Positions 42,369 to 51,961 of a stretch of DNA of 64,000 nt are shown here, piece after piece (positions within the stretch are counted from its first letter, which is position 1; every line of letters starts with the position of its first letter). Location of the stretch: the NCBI RefSeq assembly GCF_035961655.1, contig NZ_CP108393.1:3827501-3891500 (forward strand). The letters are read 5' to 3'. The DNA comes from Streptomyces sp. NBC_01317 (GTDB lineage: Bacteria > Actinomycetota > Actinomycetes > Streptomycetales > Streptomycetaceae). A program made the translations under genes and the position numbers. The notes beneath the pieces were generated by a model. The model was not told the DNA's origin, searched no databases, and saw only the letters and a list, made by a program, of their open reading frames with translations.

Positions 42369-43877
42369 TCAGGAGCCACCTCCCGGGCCGCCGTCCGCCG
42401 CCGGACGGTCCACCCCCCGCACCTGCTCCCGTACCGGCTCCAGCGGCGGCGACGACAACCCGCAGTGAATCCTGCACTCGGGCTGCTCGTGGCCACGGGA
42501 CGTCTCCGCGCCCGCCGCCACCTTCGGGGTCCGTACGGTCAGGAACGCGATCACCGAGCCCACCACCAGAATCCCCGCGCACAGCGGCATCGACGTACGG
42601 AACGTGTGGTTGAACTCGGTCGCCGACCGGAACGCCTCCGGGCTCGTCCCCGCGATCAGCGGCAGCGCCGCCACCGCGAGCAGACCCGCCGCGCGGGCCG
42701 CCGCGTTGTTGATCCCGCTCGCCAGTCCCGCGCGCCCCACCTCCACCGACGCCAGCACGGTCGCCGTCAGCGGCGCGACGATCGTCACCATCCCCAGGCC
42801 CAGCACCAACAGCGCCGGCAGGATGTCCGCGAGGTACGAGGCACCCGGGCCGACCCGCAGCATCAGCAGCAGCCCGCCCGCGCACAGCAGCGGCCCCACC
42901 GTCAGCGGGATACGCGGCCCGATCCTCCCCGCCAGCTCCCCCGACCGCGCCGAGAACAGCAGCATCAGCGCCGTCGTCGGCAGCAGGGCCGCGCCCGCGC
43001 CCAGCGCCGAGTACCCCACCACCACCTGGAGCTGGAGCGAGGCCAGGAAGAAGAACCCGCCGAACGCCGCGTACACGCAGAGCGTCACCAGGTTCACCGA
43101 GGTGAACAGCCGGGACCTGAAGATCGACAGCGGCAGCATCGGATCGGCCCTGCGGTGTTCGTACAGGACGAAGCCGACCGCGACCAGGACGCCGCCGATC
43201 CCCGACCACGGCTCCTTGGCGATCAGCGCGTACGTCACCAGCGCCAGCGCCCCCGCGCCCAGCACCGCGCCCGTCACGTCGAACCGGCCGTGGTGCGCCG
43301 GGTCCTTGGACTCCGGCGCGTGCCGCAGCGCCACCGGCACGCAGATCGCGGCCAGCGGCAGGTTGATCAGGAACACCCAGCGCCAGCCGGGCCCGTCCAC
43401 GAGATAGCCGCCGAGGAACGGCCCGACCGCCGCGCCCACCCCGCCGAGCCCCGACCACACGCCCACGGCCCGCGCCCGGTCGTCCGGGTGGAAGCTCCCC
43501 TGGATGATCGCCAGGGAGCCCGGTACGAGCAGCGCCCCGCCGATGCCCTGCAACGCCCGCGCGAGGATCAGCAGATCGGCGTCGGGCGCGATCCCGCAGA
43601 GCAGCGAGCCGATGCCGAACCACACCACCCCGACCACAAAGATCCTCCGCCGCCCGTACCGGTCGCCGAGCGAACCGCCGAGCAGGATCAGCGCGGCGAG
43701 GGTGAGCGTGTACGCGTTGACGGTCCACTGGAGGGCCGAGAGATTCGCGTGGAGATCGTCCCCGATGTGCGGAAGTGCCACGTTGACCACGGTCCCGTCC
43801 AGCAGGGCCATGCTGGAACCGAGCACCGTCGTGAGAATGATCCAGCGGCCCTTGGCCGAGGACAGCCTGATCTCCAT
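42369..43877 (-). CDS. DHA2-type MFS drug efflux transporter
   Basis: A 502-residue 14-helix major facilitator. Motif A is GGSLGDRYGRRRIF, and the N-terminal LGSSMALLDGTVVNVALPHIG and QWTVNAYTLTLAALILL are typical of EmrB/QacA-type drug:H+ antiporters. An export role is likely, with no specific substrate suggested. The gene lies 24 bp downstream of the MalY-type lyase gene on the same strand, so they may be co-transcribed. Confidence 0.93.
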   Translation of the reverse strand: MEIRLSSAKGRWIILTTVLGSSMALLDGTVVNVALPHIGDDLHANLSALQWTVNAYTLTLAALILLGGSLGDRYGRRRIFVVGVVWFGIGSLLCGIAPDADLLILARALQGIGGALLVPGSLAIIQGSFHPDDRARAVGVWSGLGGVGAAVGPFLGGYLVDGPGWRWVFLINLPLAAICVPVALRHAPESKDPAHHGRFDVTGAVLGAGALALVTYALIAKEPWSGIGGVLVAVGFVLYEHRRADPMLPLSIFRSRLFTSVNLVTLCVYAAFGGFFFLASLQLQVVVGYSALGAGAALLPTTALMLLFSARSGELAGRIGPRIPLTVGPLLCAGGLLLMLRVGPGASYLADILPALLVLGLGMVTIVAPLTATVLASVEVGRAGLASGINNAAARAAGLLAVAALPLIAGTSPEAFRSATEFNHTFRTSMPLCAGILVVGSVIAFLTVRTPKVAAGAETSRGHEQPECRIHCGLSSPPLEPVREQVRGVDRPAADGGPGGGS

Positions 43878-43901
43878 ACCCGGATCATCCCTGCCGGGAG
43901 G

Positions 43902-45077
43902 TCAGGAGGCGAGCCTCCCGAGCGCACGGATCAGCGCGTCGGCGCCCCGTTCCGCCTTCGCGCGCGGACAGCCCACGTTGAGCCGTACGAATCCGTCGCC
44001 GCGGGCGCCGTACGTCGAGCCCCGCATGATCGCGACCTTCTCGCGCTCCACCAGCTCCCGCTGGAGCGCGTCGTCGTCGATCCCGAGGGGGCGCAGGTCG
44101 ATCCAGGCGAGGTAGCCGGCCTCGGGGGGCCGCCAGCCGAGCTGCGGGAAGGCGGTGTTCAGCCGGTCGGCGAGCAGGAGGAGGTTCTGTTCGACGTACG
44201 TGTTGAGGGCGTCGAGCCAGGGGGCGCCTTCGCGGTACGCGGCGATGTGGGCGGTCAGCGCCAGCACGGCGGGCGATTCCAGCCCTTCGCCGGTCGCCAT
44301 CCGGCGGATGAAGGCGGCATGGTCGGCGGGGTCGCCGACGAGGCCGTACGAACCGCTCAGCGCGGGGAAGTTGAAGGCCTTGGAGCCGGAGGTGATCAGC
44401 GCCCAGCGCCCGGTGCCGAAGCGGGTCCAGGGCAGGTGGCGAGCGCCTGGCCTGTGCAGGAAGTCCGCGTGGATCTCGTCGCTGATCACCGCGACCCCGT
44501 ACACCTCCGCCAGCCGCGCGAACTCCGTCAGCTCGCCCTCCGTCCACACCCGCCCGGTCGGGTTGTGCGGCGAGCAGAGCAGCAGCACCTTGCTGCCGGG
44601 CCGGGCGAGCTGCCGCTCCAGCGCGGCCGTGTCGCCGACCGGGGCCCCGCGCAGCTCGCGCCCCAGGCCCGATATCGCCTTGAGGAAACCGTCGTACGTC
44701 GGCGTGTGAACCACCACCCCGTCCCCGGGCCCGGTCCACATCCGCAGCAGCTGCGAGAGCTGGTTGAGCACGGACGGCGCGTACACCAGCCGGTCCGTGT
44801 CGATCGCGGTGTCGTACCGGCTCGCGAACCAGTGCCGTACCGCCGACAGGAAGTCGTCGTTGCGCCAGTCCGTGTAACCGAGCACGCCGTGCGCGATACG
44901 GCGGTGCAGCGCGTCCAGCACCACCGGCGGCGACGCGAAGTCCATGTCGGAGATGGTGAAGGGCAGCATCCCGTGGGCCGCCGCCGCGCCGAAGCGGTCG
45001 GCGACGCCGTCCCACTGCACGGACCAGGTGCCGGTACGGTCGATGGCGGTGTCGAAATCGAAGTCCACGTGACCCAT
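43902..45077 (-). CDS. MalY/PatB-type PLP-dependent C-S lyase
   Basis: A 391-residue fold-type I enzyme: FTISDMDFASPPVVLDALHRRI, YGYTDW-like GYTDWRNDDF, LLLCSPHNPTGRVWT, VISDEIHADFLHRPG and the PLP Lys in ITSGSKAFNFPAL. The pattern is that of cystathionine beta-lyases of the MalY/PatB group, which also act as C-S lyases or aminotransferases. ATG at 45077 follows GGGAGG-like bases. A terminator of fba precedes it. Confidence 0.92.
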   Translation of the reverse strand: MGHVDFDFDTAIDRTGTWSVQWDGVADRFGAAAAHGMLPFTISDMDFASPPVVLDALHRRIAHGVLGYTDWRNDDFLSAVRHWFASRYDTAIDTDRLVYAPSVLNQLSQLLRMWTGPGDGVVVHTPTYDGFLKAISGLGRELRGAPVGDTAALERQLARPGSKVLLLCSPHNPTGRVWTEGELTEFARLAEVYGVAVISDEIHADFLHRPGARHLPWTRFGTGRWALITSGSKAFNFPALSGSYGLVGDPADHAAFIRRMATGEGLESPAVLALTAHIAAYREGAPWLDALNTYVEQNLLLLADRLNTAFPQLGWRPPEAGYLAWIDLRPLGIDDDALQRELVEREKVAIMRGSTYGARGDGFVRLNVGCPRAKAERGADALIRALGRLAS

Positions 45078-45100
45078 GGTGAGGTCCCTCCGGGCATGAC

Positions 45101-45134
45101 GCGGGCCCGGCATCGTGTGGGATACCGGGCCCGC
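45101..45134 (-). terminator. hairpin downstream of fba
   Basis: A 10-bp perfect stem gcgggcccgg / ccgggcccgc with a 14-base loop lies 31 bases beyond the fba stop codon on the minus strand. Confidence 0.75.
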
Positions 45135-45165
45135 GGTGCTGAGCTGGTGCCTGCTACTCGGTCTT

Positions 45166-46197
45166 CTACTTGATCTTCGTGCCCGAGGAGCGCAGCGCGC
45201 CGCACGCCTCGGTGACCCGGGCGGCCATGCCGCCCTCGGCGAGCTTGCCCCAGGTGCGGGGGTCGTAGGTCTTCTTCGAGCCGACCTCGCCGTCGACCTT
45301 CAGCACCCCGTCGTAGTTCCGGAACACGTGGTCCACGACGGGCCGCGTGAACGCGTACTGGGTGTCGGTGTCGAGGTTCATCTTCACGACGCCGTTCTCC
45401 AGCGCGGTGGCGATCTCCTCGGCCGAGGAGCCCGAGCCGCCGTGGAAGACGAAGTCGAAGGGCTGGCTGCCCGAGGGCTTGCCGTACTTCGAGGCGACAC
45501 CCTCCTGGAGGTCCTTGAGCAGCTCCGGGCGCAGGACGACGTTGCCCGGCTTGTAGACGCCGTGCACGTTGCCGAAGGACGCGGCCAGCAGGTAGCGGCC
45601 CTTCTCGCCCAGGCCCAGGGCCTCGGCGGTGCGCAGCGCGTCCTCGACCGTGGTGTAGAGCGAGTCGTTGATCTCGTGGCTGACGCCGTCCTCCTCGCCA
45701 CCGGTCGGGGTGATCTCGACCTCAAGGATGATCTTGGCGGCAGCGGCCTTGGCGAGCAGCTCCGAGCCGATCTCCAGGTTGTGGGCGAGCGTCTCGGCGG
45801 AGCCGTCCCACATGTGCGACTGGAAGAGCGGGTTACGGCCGGCCTTCACGCGCTCGGCGGAGACGTCGAGCAGCGGGCGGACGTACGTGTCGAGCTTGTC
45901 CTTGGGGCAGTGGTCCGTGTGCAGCGCCACCGTGATGTCGTACTTCGCGGCGACGATGTGGGCGAACTCGGCGAGCGCGACCGCGCCCGTCACCATGTCC
46001 TTGTTGTACTGGCCGCCCAGGAACTCCGCGCCACCGGTGGACATCTGGATGATGCCGTCGCTCTCGGCCTCCGCGAAGCCGCGCAGCGCAGCGTGCAGGG
46101 TCTGGGACGAGGTGACGTTGATGGCCGGGTAGGCGAACTTGCCTGCCTTCGCCCGGTCGAGCATCTCGTTGTAGACCTCGGGGGTTGCGATGGGCAT
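45166..46197 (-). CDS. fba: class II fructose-bisphosphate aldolase
   Basis: A 343-residue zinc aldolase that interconverts fructose 1,6-bisphosphate and the two triose phosphates. Zinc and substrate motifs: ALHTDHCPKDKLDTYVRPL (His/Asp), LEVEITPTGGEEDGV, SFGNVHGVYKPGNV, FVFHGGSGSSAEEI and VKMNLDTDTQYAF. Full length. The start MPIATPEVYNEML agrees with Streptomyces homologues. It is a single-gene unit with its own terminator. Confidence 0.97.
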   Translation of the reverse strand: MPIATPEVYNEMLDRAKAGKFAYPAINVTSSQTLHAALRGFAEAESDGIIQMSTGGAEFLGGQYNKDMVTGAVALAEFAHIVAAKYDITVALHTDHCPKDKLDTYVRPLLDVSAERVKAGRNPLFQSHMWDGSAETLAHNLEIGSELLAKAAAAKIILEVEITPTGGEEDGVSHEINDSLYTTVEDALRTAEALGLGEKGRYLLAASFGNVHGVYKPGNVVLRPELLKDLQEGVASKYGKPSGSQPFDFVFHGGSGSSAEEIATALENGVVKMNLDTDTQYAFTRPVVDHVFRNYDGVLKVDGEVGSKKTYDPRTWGKLAEGGMAARVTEACGALRSSGTKIK

Positions 46198-46315
46198 CGG
46201 GCCGCTCCTTGTGATGTGCGGGTGTGAGGACTAGTCCCTGACCGGGGGCATGTCGTGGGGCGACGTCATCGTCGGCCCCATCTTTCCAGACTCTTGTGGT
46301 GGCTCGACCATGAGC

Positions 46316-46343
46316 GGGGGCCGTTTCACGTGAAACGGCCCCC
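46316..46343. promoter_or_regulatory. candidate parS centromere site (ParB-binding)
   Basis: A 28-bp perfect palindrome centred on GTTTCACGTGAAAC (46323-46336). This 14-mer is the core of the bacterial parS consensus bound by ParB and is used in Streptomyces, where many parS sites lie on both sides of oriC. It sits in the intergenic space between fba and pyrE. The GC-rich extension on both ends lengthens the palindrome; the parS core itself has no mismatch. Confidence 0.85.
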
Positions 46344-46392
46344 ATACCCACAAAGGGCCAGGTCACGGCAGGTAACAGACACCCCAGGAGCC

Positions 46393-46932
46393 TCAGGCCA
46401 GATCGAGATCGACCGTCGTGTACGCGTGGAGGTACGGGAGCCCCGCCTCCCGCACGGCCGCCGCCGCGCCCCGGTCCACGATGACCGCGACCGCGACGAC
46501 CTCGCCGCCCGCCTCCCGTACCGCTTCCACGGCCGTCAGCGGGGAGCCGCCGGTGGTGGACGTGTCCTCGACCACCAGGCAGCGGCGGCCCTTGACGTCC
46601 GTGCCCTCGATCCTGCGCTGCATCCCGTGCGCCTTCTGCGCCTTGCGGACCACAAACGCGTCCAGCCGCTTCCCGCGCGCGGCGGAGGCGTGCAGCATCG
46701 ACGTGGCCACCGGGTCGGCGCCGAGCGTGAGCCCGCCCACGCAGTCGAAGTCCAGCTCGGCGGTGGTCTCCAGCATGACCTGGCCGACCAGCGGCGCGGC
46801 GTGACCGTCCAGCGTGATCCGGCGCAGGTCGATGTACCAGTCGGCCTCCAGACCCGAGGAGAGGGTCACTTTGCCGTGCACCACGGCGATGTCCTTGATC
46901 TGCTGGAGCAGTTCAGCGCGTACGTCAGTCAT
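46393..46932 (-). CDS. pyrE: orotate phosphoribosyltransferase
   Basis: A 179-residue enzyme of pyrimidine synthesis that converts orotate and PRPP to OMP. It shows SSGLEADWYIDLRRITLDG, VGGLTLGADPVATSM, FVVRKAQKAHGMQRRIEG and the PRPP-binding loop RCLVVEDTSTTGGSPLTAVEAVREAG. The frame stays open upstream, but the ATG at 46932 gives the family's usual N-terminus MTDVRAELLQQI. Confidence 0.96.
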   Translation of the reverse strand: MTDVRAELLQQIKDIAVVHGKVTLSSGLEADWYIDLRRITLDGHAAPLVGQVMLETTAELDFDCVGGLTLGADPVATSMLHASAARGKRLDAFVVRKAQKAHGMQRRIEGTDVKGRRCLVVEDTSTTGGSPLTAVEAVREAGGEVVAVAVIVDRGAAAAVREAGLPYLHAYTTVDLDLA

Positions 46933-46976
46933 GGTCACGAGCTTAGACCGACCGGTCAGGGGGGACGCCGGTGCGC

Positions 46977-47804
46977 TCAGAGCCGCTGCCAGCTCCACTT
47001 CGCCGACACTTCCAGCGGCTCCAGCGGGGTGACCAGGCGGGGCAGGGTGTTCAGCCCGTTCGGCGGGCCCGACTGCGGTTCGACGCAGACCGCCTCGTCC
47101 TGCTCGTCGTACACCACGACCCACTCCTCGCGGCTGGTGACCTTCAACCGCAGCTGTCCCGGCCAGGTGAGGGTGACGTCGACGCCGTCGGGCATCCCGA
47201 AGCAGTCGTCCCAGGGGCCCGGCACCGGCTCGATGCGGCGGCCGGTGGGCAGCGAGTTCCCGCCGCGCTCCTCCTGCCAGGCGGGGTTGAAGTCGAGGTG
47301 GACGTCGCCGTTGCCGAGGTTGCGCCGGAACCACGGGTGCCAGCCGGCCTGCGCGGGGAACGACGAGTCGTACGTCTCCACCCCCATCGTGAGCATCAGG
47401 GAGTCGTCGGCCAGCTCGAAGGTCTGGGAGACCCGTCCGCTGTACGGCCAGGGCTCGGTCAGGTCGTAGCTGAACGCCGCCCTGCTCTCGGTCGCTGCCG
47501 CCCGGCCCTCGGTCTCGATCCCGCTGGTGCGGGCGACCCGCCAGCTGGTGTCGCGGCCGGTGCCGTGGATGGCGTGCGCGCCGGAGTTCAACGGCATCTG
47601 GTGCACGACGTCCCCGGTACGGAACTGGCCGTTCTCGATCCGGCCGCACCACGGCACCATCGGGAAGCAGCCGAACCGCTCGCCCTGGCGCAGCAGTTCC
47701 GTCCCGTCGATCCGCAGGCTGCTGATCCGGCAGCCGTTCTCCGGGTCGATGGTCAACTCGGCGTCGCCGGCTTTCAGTCGGATGCTCTCATCGCTGCTAG
47801 TCAC
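46977..47804 (-). CDS. aldose 1-epimerase family protein
   Basis: A 275-residue galactose-mutarotase-like protein. It has the beta-sandwich pattern with SLRIDGTELLRQGERFGCFPMVPWCGRIENGQF, HAIHGTG (His) and AGWHPWFRRNLG (His), the usual catalytic histidines of the family, and a late Glu near VCVEPQSGPPNGLN. It likely acts on a hexose or a hexose-like epimer. I use the GTG at 47804; the longer frame upstream is simple-repeat sequence. It follows the SRPBCC gene and precedes pyrE on the same strand. Confidence 0.9.
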   Translation of the reverse strand: MTSSDESIRLKAGDAELTIDPENGCRISSLRIDGTELLRQGERFGCFPMVPWCGRIENGQFRTGDVVHQMPLNSGAHAIHGTGRDTSWRVARTSGIETEGRAAATESRAAFSYDLTEPWPYSGRVSQTFELADDSLMLTMGVETYDSSFPAQAGWHPWFRRNLGNGDVHLDFNPAWQEERGGNSLPTGRRIEPVPGPWDDCFGMPDGVDVTLTWPGQLRLKVTSREEWVVVYDEQDEAVCVEPQSGPPNGLNTLPRLVTPLEPLEVSAKWSWQRL

Positions 47805-47859
47805 CCTCCGACAGTACTTGCGCCCGCCCCTGCTCGCGGCGCCCCTACTCGCGCCGCCC

Positions 47860-48837
47860 CTACTTGCGCCGCCGCAGGACACGCCCGACGACCACCGCGG
47901 ACGCGAGGGCCAGCGCGGCGGCGGGCGCGATCCACCGGAGCGTGGCACCGACGGCCCCGCCGGTCTCGGGGGCGGGCACGGGGGCGTACCGGCCGCGCGG
48001 CGGCGCGTGGTCGACCTCCTCGGCGCTGCGCCCGATCATGGTGCGGCGGGCGTGCGCGGCCTCGGCGGGGGGTTCGTCGGGGACCAGGAAGTCACCTTCG
48101 CCGGCGGTGGTCTCGCCGTCGAGGGGCACGTCGAGCGGGCCGTCGAGGGCGGAAGGGGGGACGGAGGCCCCGAACCCACTGCCGGCGTCGGCATCGGGAT
48201 CGGGATCGACGTCGTCCGTGTCGGCGTCCCCGTGATCCTGCTCGTCCTGGGCGGGCGGCAGCGCGTCAGCGGCCCGGTCGGCGGACGGCGGGGGCGCGGG
48301 CTTGTCCGGAGCGGCGGACGTTTCCGAGGTCTCAGAGGGCTCGGGCACGTCAGCGGCCCCCGCCCCCTCAGCCCCTTCCGGCCCTCTCGTCCCCTCCGGC
48401 GTCACGGCCTCTTCCGCCAGACGGGTGGCGAACCGGTTCAGCAGCCGGTGCGCGGCAGCCGTGGCCGCCTCCGAGGGCAGCTCCGCGAGCCGCCCCTCGG
48501 CCCGCGAGGCGCCGGTGAAGACGAGCGTGGTGCCGTCGCCGCCCGGCGCGTCGGTCAGCCGCAGCGTGAGCGTCAGCTTGGCGGAGCCCGTACCCCGGAT
48601 CTCCGTACCCTCGGCCCCGGCGGTGAAGACACCGTCCGCGCCCTCGGTCAGCGTCAGCGCGCCCCGGTACGTGATGGTGTGGCCGCCGGCCCGGAACTTG
48701 AGCCGCCCCGCGAGCGCGCCCGCGTCGGCGTCCGCGTCCTGTTGGAGTCCCGGTACGCAGCGGGCGACGCGGACGGGGTCCCGCAGCGTCTGCCGGAGGG
48801 TCTCTGCCGTCACCGGAACGAACACCTCATGCTCCAT
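47860..48837 (-). CDS. SRPBCC (CoxG-like) protein with C-terminal membrane anchor
   Basis: A 325-residue protein. Residues 1-145 form an SRPBCC domain of the CO-dehydrogenase subunit G type (MEHEVFVPVTAETLRQTLRDPVRVARCVPGLQ; RLAELPSEAATAAAHRLLNRFATRLAEE). A long acidic disordered linker (Pro/Asp/Glu/Ala-rich) follows, then a C-terminal transmembrane helix (LRWIAPAAALALASAVVVGRVLRRRK). Ligand unknown. The short 15-bp-like repeats near 47821-47880 fall at its 3' end. Confidence 0.85.
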   Translation of the reverse strand: MEHEVFVPVTAETLRQTLRDPVRVARCVPGLQQDADADAGALAGRLKFRAGGHTITYRGALTLTEGADGVFTAGAEGTEIRGTGSAKLTLTLRLTDAPGGDGTTLVFTGASRAEGRLAELPSEAATAAAHRLLNRFATRLAEEAVTPEGTRGPEGAEGAGAADVPEPSETSETSAAPDKPAPPPSADRAADALPPAQDEQDHGDADTDDVDPDPDADAGSGFGASVPPSALDGPLDVPLDGETTAGEGDFLVPDEPPAEAAHARRTMIGRSAEEVDHAPPRGRYAPVPAPETGGAVGATLRWIAPAAALALASAVVVGRVLRRRK

Positions 48838-48971
48838 GGGAACCGAGCCTACTCAGCCCAACCGCGCAGGGCGCCCCCAAGCGACGAACCGAATCCGTAC
48901 GGGTGCGGTTTCCCGGCTTCCACCCCCGCGGACCACACCTCTCCGCCCCCGCCCCGCCCGGACAGGCCCCC

Positions 48972-50615
48972 TCACCCCCCGTACCGCGGATGCACCAGCG
49001 TCGACGCCGGCAGCCCGCCGAGTCGGGACCGGGCCGCCTCGCGGGCATCCGACGCCAGCTCCGACAAGGTCAGGGAGCGGAGATGAGGCGCTCCCGGCGG
49101 GAGGCCCAGGCGGGGCGGGCGGGCCCTCGCCGCCAGGAGCAGGCCCCAGTCGCCCGGCGCCGGGCGGCCGCCCCTGACCCGGTCGGGGCCCGCCGTGAAG
49201 CGGGTCAGCCGGCCCTCCGCGCGGTACGGGCTCGTGCCGAACCCGGCCGCCCTGAGCGTCGCGTCGACCGTCCAGTACGTACGCGGCTGGGCCGTCGGCG
49301 AGCCCGCGTGCACCGCCAGCCGGCCACCGTCCGCGAGGACCCCCCGCGCGAGGCCGTAGAACTCCTCCGAGTACAGCTTCGTGCTGGCGGTGATGCCCGG
49401 GTTCGGCAGGTCCGAGACGATCACGTCGTACGGCTCGCCGCGCCGCCCGCGCAGCCAGGCGAACGCGTCCGCCGTCACCACCCGCAGGCGCGGGTCGTCG
49501 TACGCGTGCCCGTTCAGCTCGGACAGGGCCCGGTCCGTACGGGCCAGCCGGACCACCCCGGGGTCCAGCTCCACGACCGTGACTGCGCGGACGTCCCCGT
49601 ACCGCAGCACCTCCCGCGCGGCCAGCCCGTCGCCCCCGCCCAGGACCAGGACCCGGCGGTGCGGCCCGCGCATCGCGGGGTGCACGAGCGCCTCGTGGTA
49701 GCGGTACTCGTCGCGTCCGCTGACCCGCAGGCGCCCGTCCAGGTACAGGTCGAGCGGCTCGCCGCGCCCGCCCGTCAGCACCACCTCCTGCACCTCCGTG
49801 TGCACCGCGACCCGCACCCGGTCCCCGTACACGGCCCGCCGCGCGGCCCGTTCGAAGTCGTCCACGAGCGCCGCGGTCGTCGCCAGGACCGCCAGCACCA
49901 GGATGTTGACGATCACCAGCAACAGCCGCGAACGCGGTGTCAGGTCCCGGCGGAAGACCCACAGGACGAGCGCCCCGCCCGCCAGCGCGTTGACCGCGCC
50001 CGTCAGCAGCGCGCCGGTCAACTGGCCCAGCCACGGCAGCAGCAGGAACGGAAAGGCGAGACCGCCGACCAGCGCGCCCACGTAGTCGGCGGCGAAGAGG
50101 TCCGCGACCGTCCCGCCCGCGTCCTGCCGGGAGACGCGCTGGATGAGCGTCATCAGCAGCGGGATCTCCGCGCCGATCAGGACACCGATGGCGAGCGAGA
50201 AGGCGACGAGCGCCGGCCGGGACTCGCCGACCCACGCGAAACTCGCGTACAGGACCAGCGCCGAACAGCCCCCCAGCAGCGCGAGCGCCGCCTCCACCAG
50301 CCCGAACCCGACCGCCGCCCAGGGCCGTAATCGCTTGGCGAGCAGCGAGCCGATGCCCATCGCGAAGACCATCACCGAGAGCACGACGGACGCCTGCGTG
50401 ACGGAGTCCCCGATCAGGTACGACGCGAGCGCGACCAGCTCCAGCTCGTACACCAGTCCACACGCGGCGCAGATGAAGACCACCGCGAGAATCAGGAAGC
50501 GGCCGGCATCCGGCCGCACGGGCAGCCGTGCCCCGCCCTGCGGCGGTCCGCCTGGAGGGGGCCCACCGTGAGGCGGTCCACCCTGCGGTGGCGAGGAGAC
50601 GGACTGCTGGATCAT
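48972..50615 (-). CDS. membrane-fused spermidine-synthase-like protein
   Basis: A 547-residue protein. The N-terminus has Gly/Pro/Gln repeats ([20 protein letters not shown]), then seven to eight transmembrane helices (about 40-255), then a SAM-binding spermidine-synthase-like domain ([61 protein letters not shown]). The membrane-fused form is common in actinobacteria and the aminopropyltransferase activity is uncertain: the Asp/Glu residues are present, but the usual polyamine-binding tyrosines are less clear. I see no good ribosome site before ATG 50615. Confidence 0.85.
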   Translation of the reverse strand: MIQQSVSSPPQGGPPHGGPPPGGPPQGGARLPVRPDAGRFLILAVVFICAACGLVYELELVALASYLIGDSVTQASVVLSVMVFAMGIGSLLAKRLRPWAAVGFGLVEAALALLGGCSALVLYASFAWVGESRPALVAFSLAIGVLIGAEIPLLMTLIQRVSRQDAGGTVADLFAADYVGALVGGLAFPFLLLPWLGQLTGALLTGAVNALAGGALVLWVFRRDLTPRSRLLLVIVNILVLAVLATTAALVDDFERAARRAVYGDRVRVAVHTEVQEVVLTGGRGEPLDLYLDGRLRVSGRDEYRYHEALVHPAMRGPHRRVLVLGGGDGLAAREVLRYGDVRAVTVVELDPGVVRLARTDRALSELNGHAYDDPRLRVVTADAFAWLRGRRGEPYDVIVSDLPNPGITASTKLYSEEFYGLARGVLADGGRLAVHAGSPTAQPRTYWTVDATLRAAGFGTSPYRAEGRLTRFTAGPDRVRGGRPAPGDWGLLLAARARPPRLGLPPGAPHLRSLTLSELASDAREAARSRLGGLPASTLVHPRYGG

Positions 50616-50688
50616 GCCGTAACGCTACGTCACAGCAACATGCCGGTTTGTCACCCACACGGGTGTAAAAAACGGCGCAAGCGTGTAA

Positions 50689-51207
50689 CTACAGCGTGGC
50701 GGGCATACGGACCCCGATCCGGGTCCGTGTGACGACGAGCCGCCCCTCCTGGGGGTAGGCGTGCCACGTGCGCCAGCCCAGCTGCCCCTTCTCTCGGTGC
50801 GCCACCATCGCGGTGAACGCGTGCGGTGAGCCGGGGAACGTCCCGGCCAGCCCGTTCGGGTGGTCGGTCACCAGCGCGAGCAGCTCCTGCGCGCGGGCCG
50901 CGAACTTGCCGGGCGACAGCGTCTCCACCCGCGCGGCGAATTCGTACTCCCACTCGCCCAGCCGTTCGGAGACGCCGAGCGGCAGCGGTGTGCTGCTGCC
51001 GGGGATGCAGGCGACGGTCTCGGAGCAGGTGCCCCGCTCCTCCTCCACGAGGACCTGGTGGGAGGCGCCGAGGAGCCTGAGCTGGAGTGTCGTACCGGAC
51101 AGTTCGAGATCGAGGACGGCCAGGGCGGGAAGCGGCTCCCGGCCCAACGCCCAGGCCAGATCGGCGGCACGGGTGTCGGTGTAGGCGGTATTGAGGGTCG
51201 TGAGCAT
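50689..51207 (-). CDS. DUF2617 family protein
   Basis: A 172-residue protein with the family pattern MLTTLNTAYTDTRAADLAWALG, LDLELSGTTLQLRLLGASHQVLVE, ETVACIPGSSTPLPLG and the C-terminal HAFTAMVAHREKGQLGWRTWHAYPQEGRLVVTRTR. Function unknown; conserved in Streptomyces as a single gene upstream of the speE-like gene. ATG at 51207 chosen over a longer frame because homologues start there. Confidence 0.87.
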   Translation of the reverse strand: MLTTLNTAYTDTRAADLAWALGREPLPALAVLDLELSGTTLQLRLLGASHQVLVEEERGTCSETVACIPGSSTPLPLGVSERLGEWEYEFAARVETLSPGKFAARAQELLALVTDHPNGLAGTFPGSPHAFTAMVAHREKGQLGWRTWHAYPQEGRLVVTRTRIGVRMPATL

Positions 51208-51664
51208 GGGTCGGCTCCGCAAACACGCTTGACGGGTGGACCGGGGGCTTCCCGGGAACGAGCGAATGGATTGGTGGGGAAGGTGGCCCGCCCGGCTTGA
51301 ACGAGGGCCGGGGGCTGGGGCTCTCCACAGCGAGGGAATCACGAACTACGCCGCGCTCACAGCGTTTTTACCCAACTTGACGGGGTTTCCATCCCCATGG
51401 GGGCTGCTCGGTTCAACTGTTCACCAGAAAACGAAGATGAAGTCAACGAACCGGTCAACATGGGTACTTCACCCACGCAACGGCGGCCCGGGGGGTATCC
51501 GGCGGCCTCGCGGGACACACACTCCCGGTGCGTCCCGGCACACCCTCCCGGCACTCCCCGGCACGTCCGGGCACGACGGCGCCCGGTGGGCACGTGCTCC
51601 CCACCGGGCGCCGACGACGGTCAACAACCGCGACGGTCAACAACTGCGGACCGGCTGCCCCGTG
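51208..51664. other. 457-bp intergenic region with promoter-like DNA and a terminator
   Basis: This gap lies between the DUF2617 start and the stop of a Gly/Cys-rich protein gene, both on the minus strand. It holds DNA of lower GC content near 51400-51470 (for example gttcaccagaaaacgaag), which fits a promoter for the DUF2617 gene. It also holds a terminator-like hairpin at 51578-51612 (13-bp perfect stem ggcgcccggtggg / cccaccgggcgcc with a 9-base loop), 53 bases past the neighbouring stop codon. I see no gene or RNA in it. Confidence 0.6.
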
Positions 51665-51961
51665 TCAGCCGCCTCCGCCGCCGCACCCCCCGCCACCGCC
51701 GCACGACGATCCGCCGCCACAGGAGGAACCCCCGCCCGCGCAGGACGCACCGCCCCCGCCCCCGCCGCCCCCGCCGGCAGCGCCGCCCCCGGCCCACCAA
51801 CTGCCCTCGGAGCGCTTCTTCTTGGCACCCTTCTTCTTCAACGACGTCACGCCGTTCACGGCCGTCGTACGCCGCTGGTCGCGAGTGACACTCCCGACCA
51901 CCGCCTTCACCGCTATCGCGATCACCACGAACACGACAAACGCGATCACCAGACCTGCCAT
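51665..51961 (-). CDS. small membrane protein with Gly/Cys-rich tail
   Basis: A 98-residue protein. One N-terminal transmembrane helix (MAGLVIAFVVFVVIAIAVKAVVG) is followed by a basic segment (VTSLKKKGAKKKRSEGSWW). The C-terminus is almost entirely Gly with three to four SC/CxG clusters (ASCAGGGSSCGGGSSCGGG). The Cys/Gly pattern suggests a metal-binding or cross-linked extension. Start is ATG 51961; the upstream part of the open frame is not coding-like. Conserved small Gly/Cys-rich membrane proteins of this kind are known in Streptomyces, but I do not know a function. Confidence 0.72.
   Translation of the reverse strand: MAGLVIAFVVFVVIAIAVKAVVGSVTRDQRRTTAVNGVTSLKKKGAKKKRSEGSWWAGGGAAGGGGGGGGGASCAGGGSSCGGGSSCGGGGGCGGGGG

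Noticed and set aside
41973..45173. A 1066-codon plus-strand open frame
   Set aside because: Antisense shadow of the MFS, MalY-like and DUF3151 genes; no domain recognisable and atypical third-position composition for coding.
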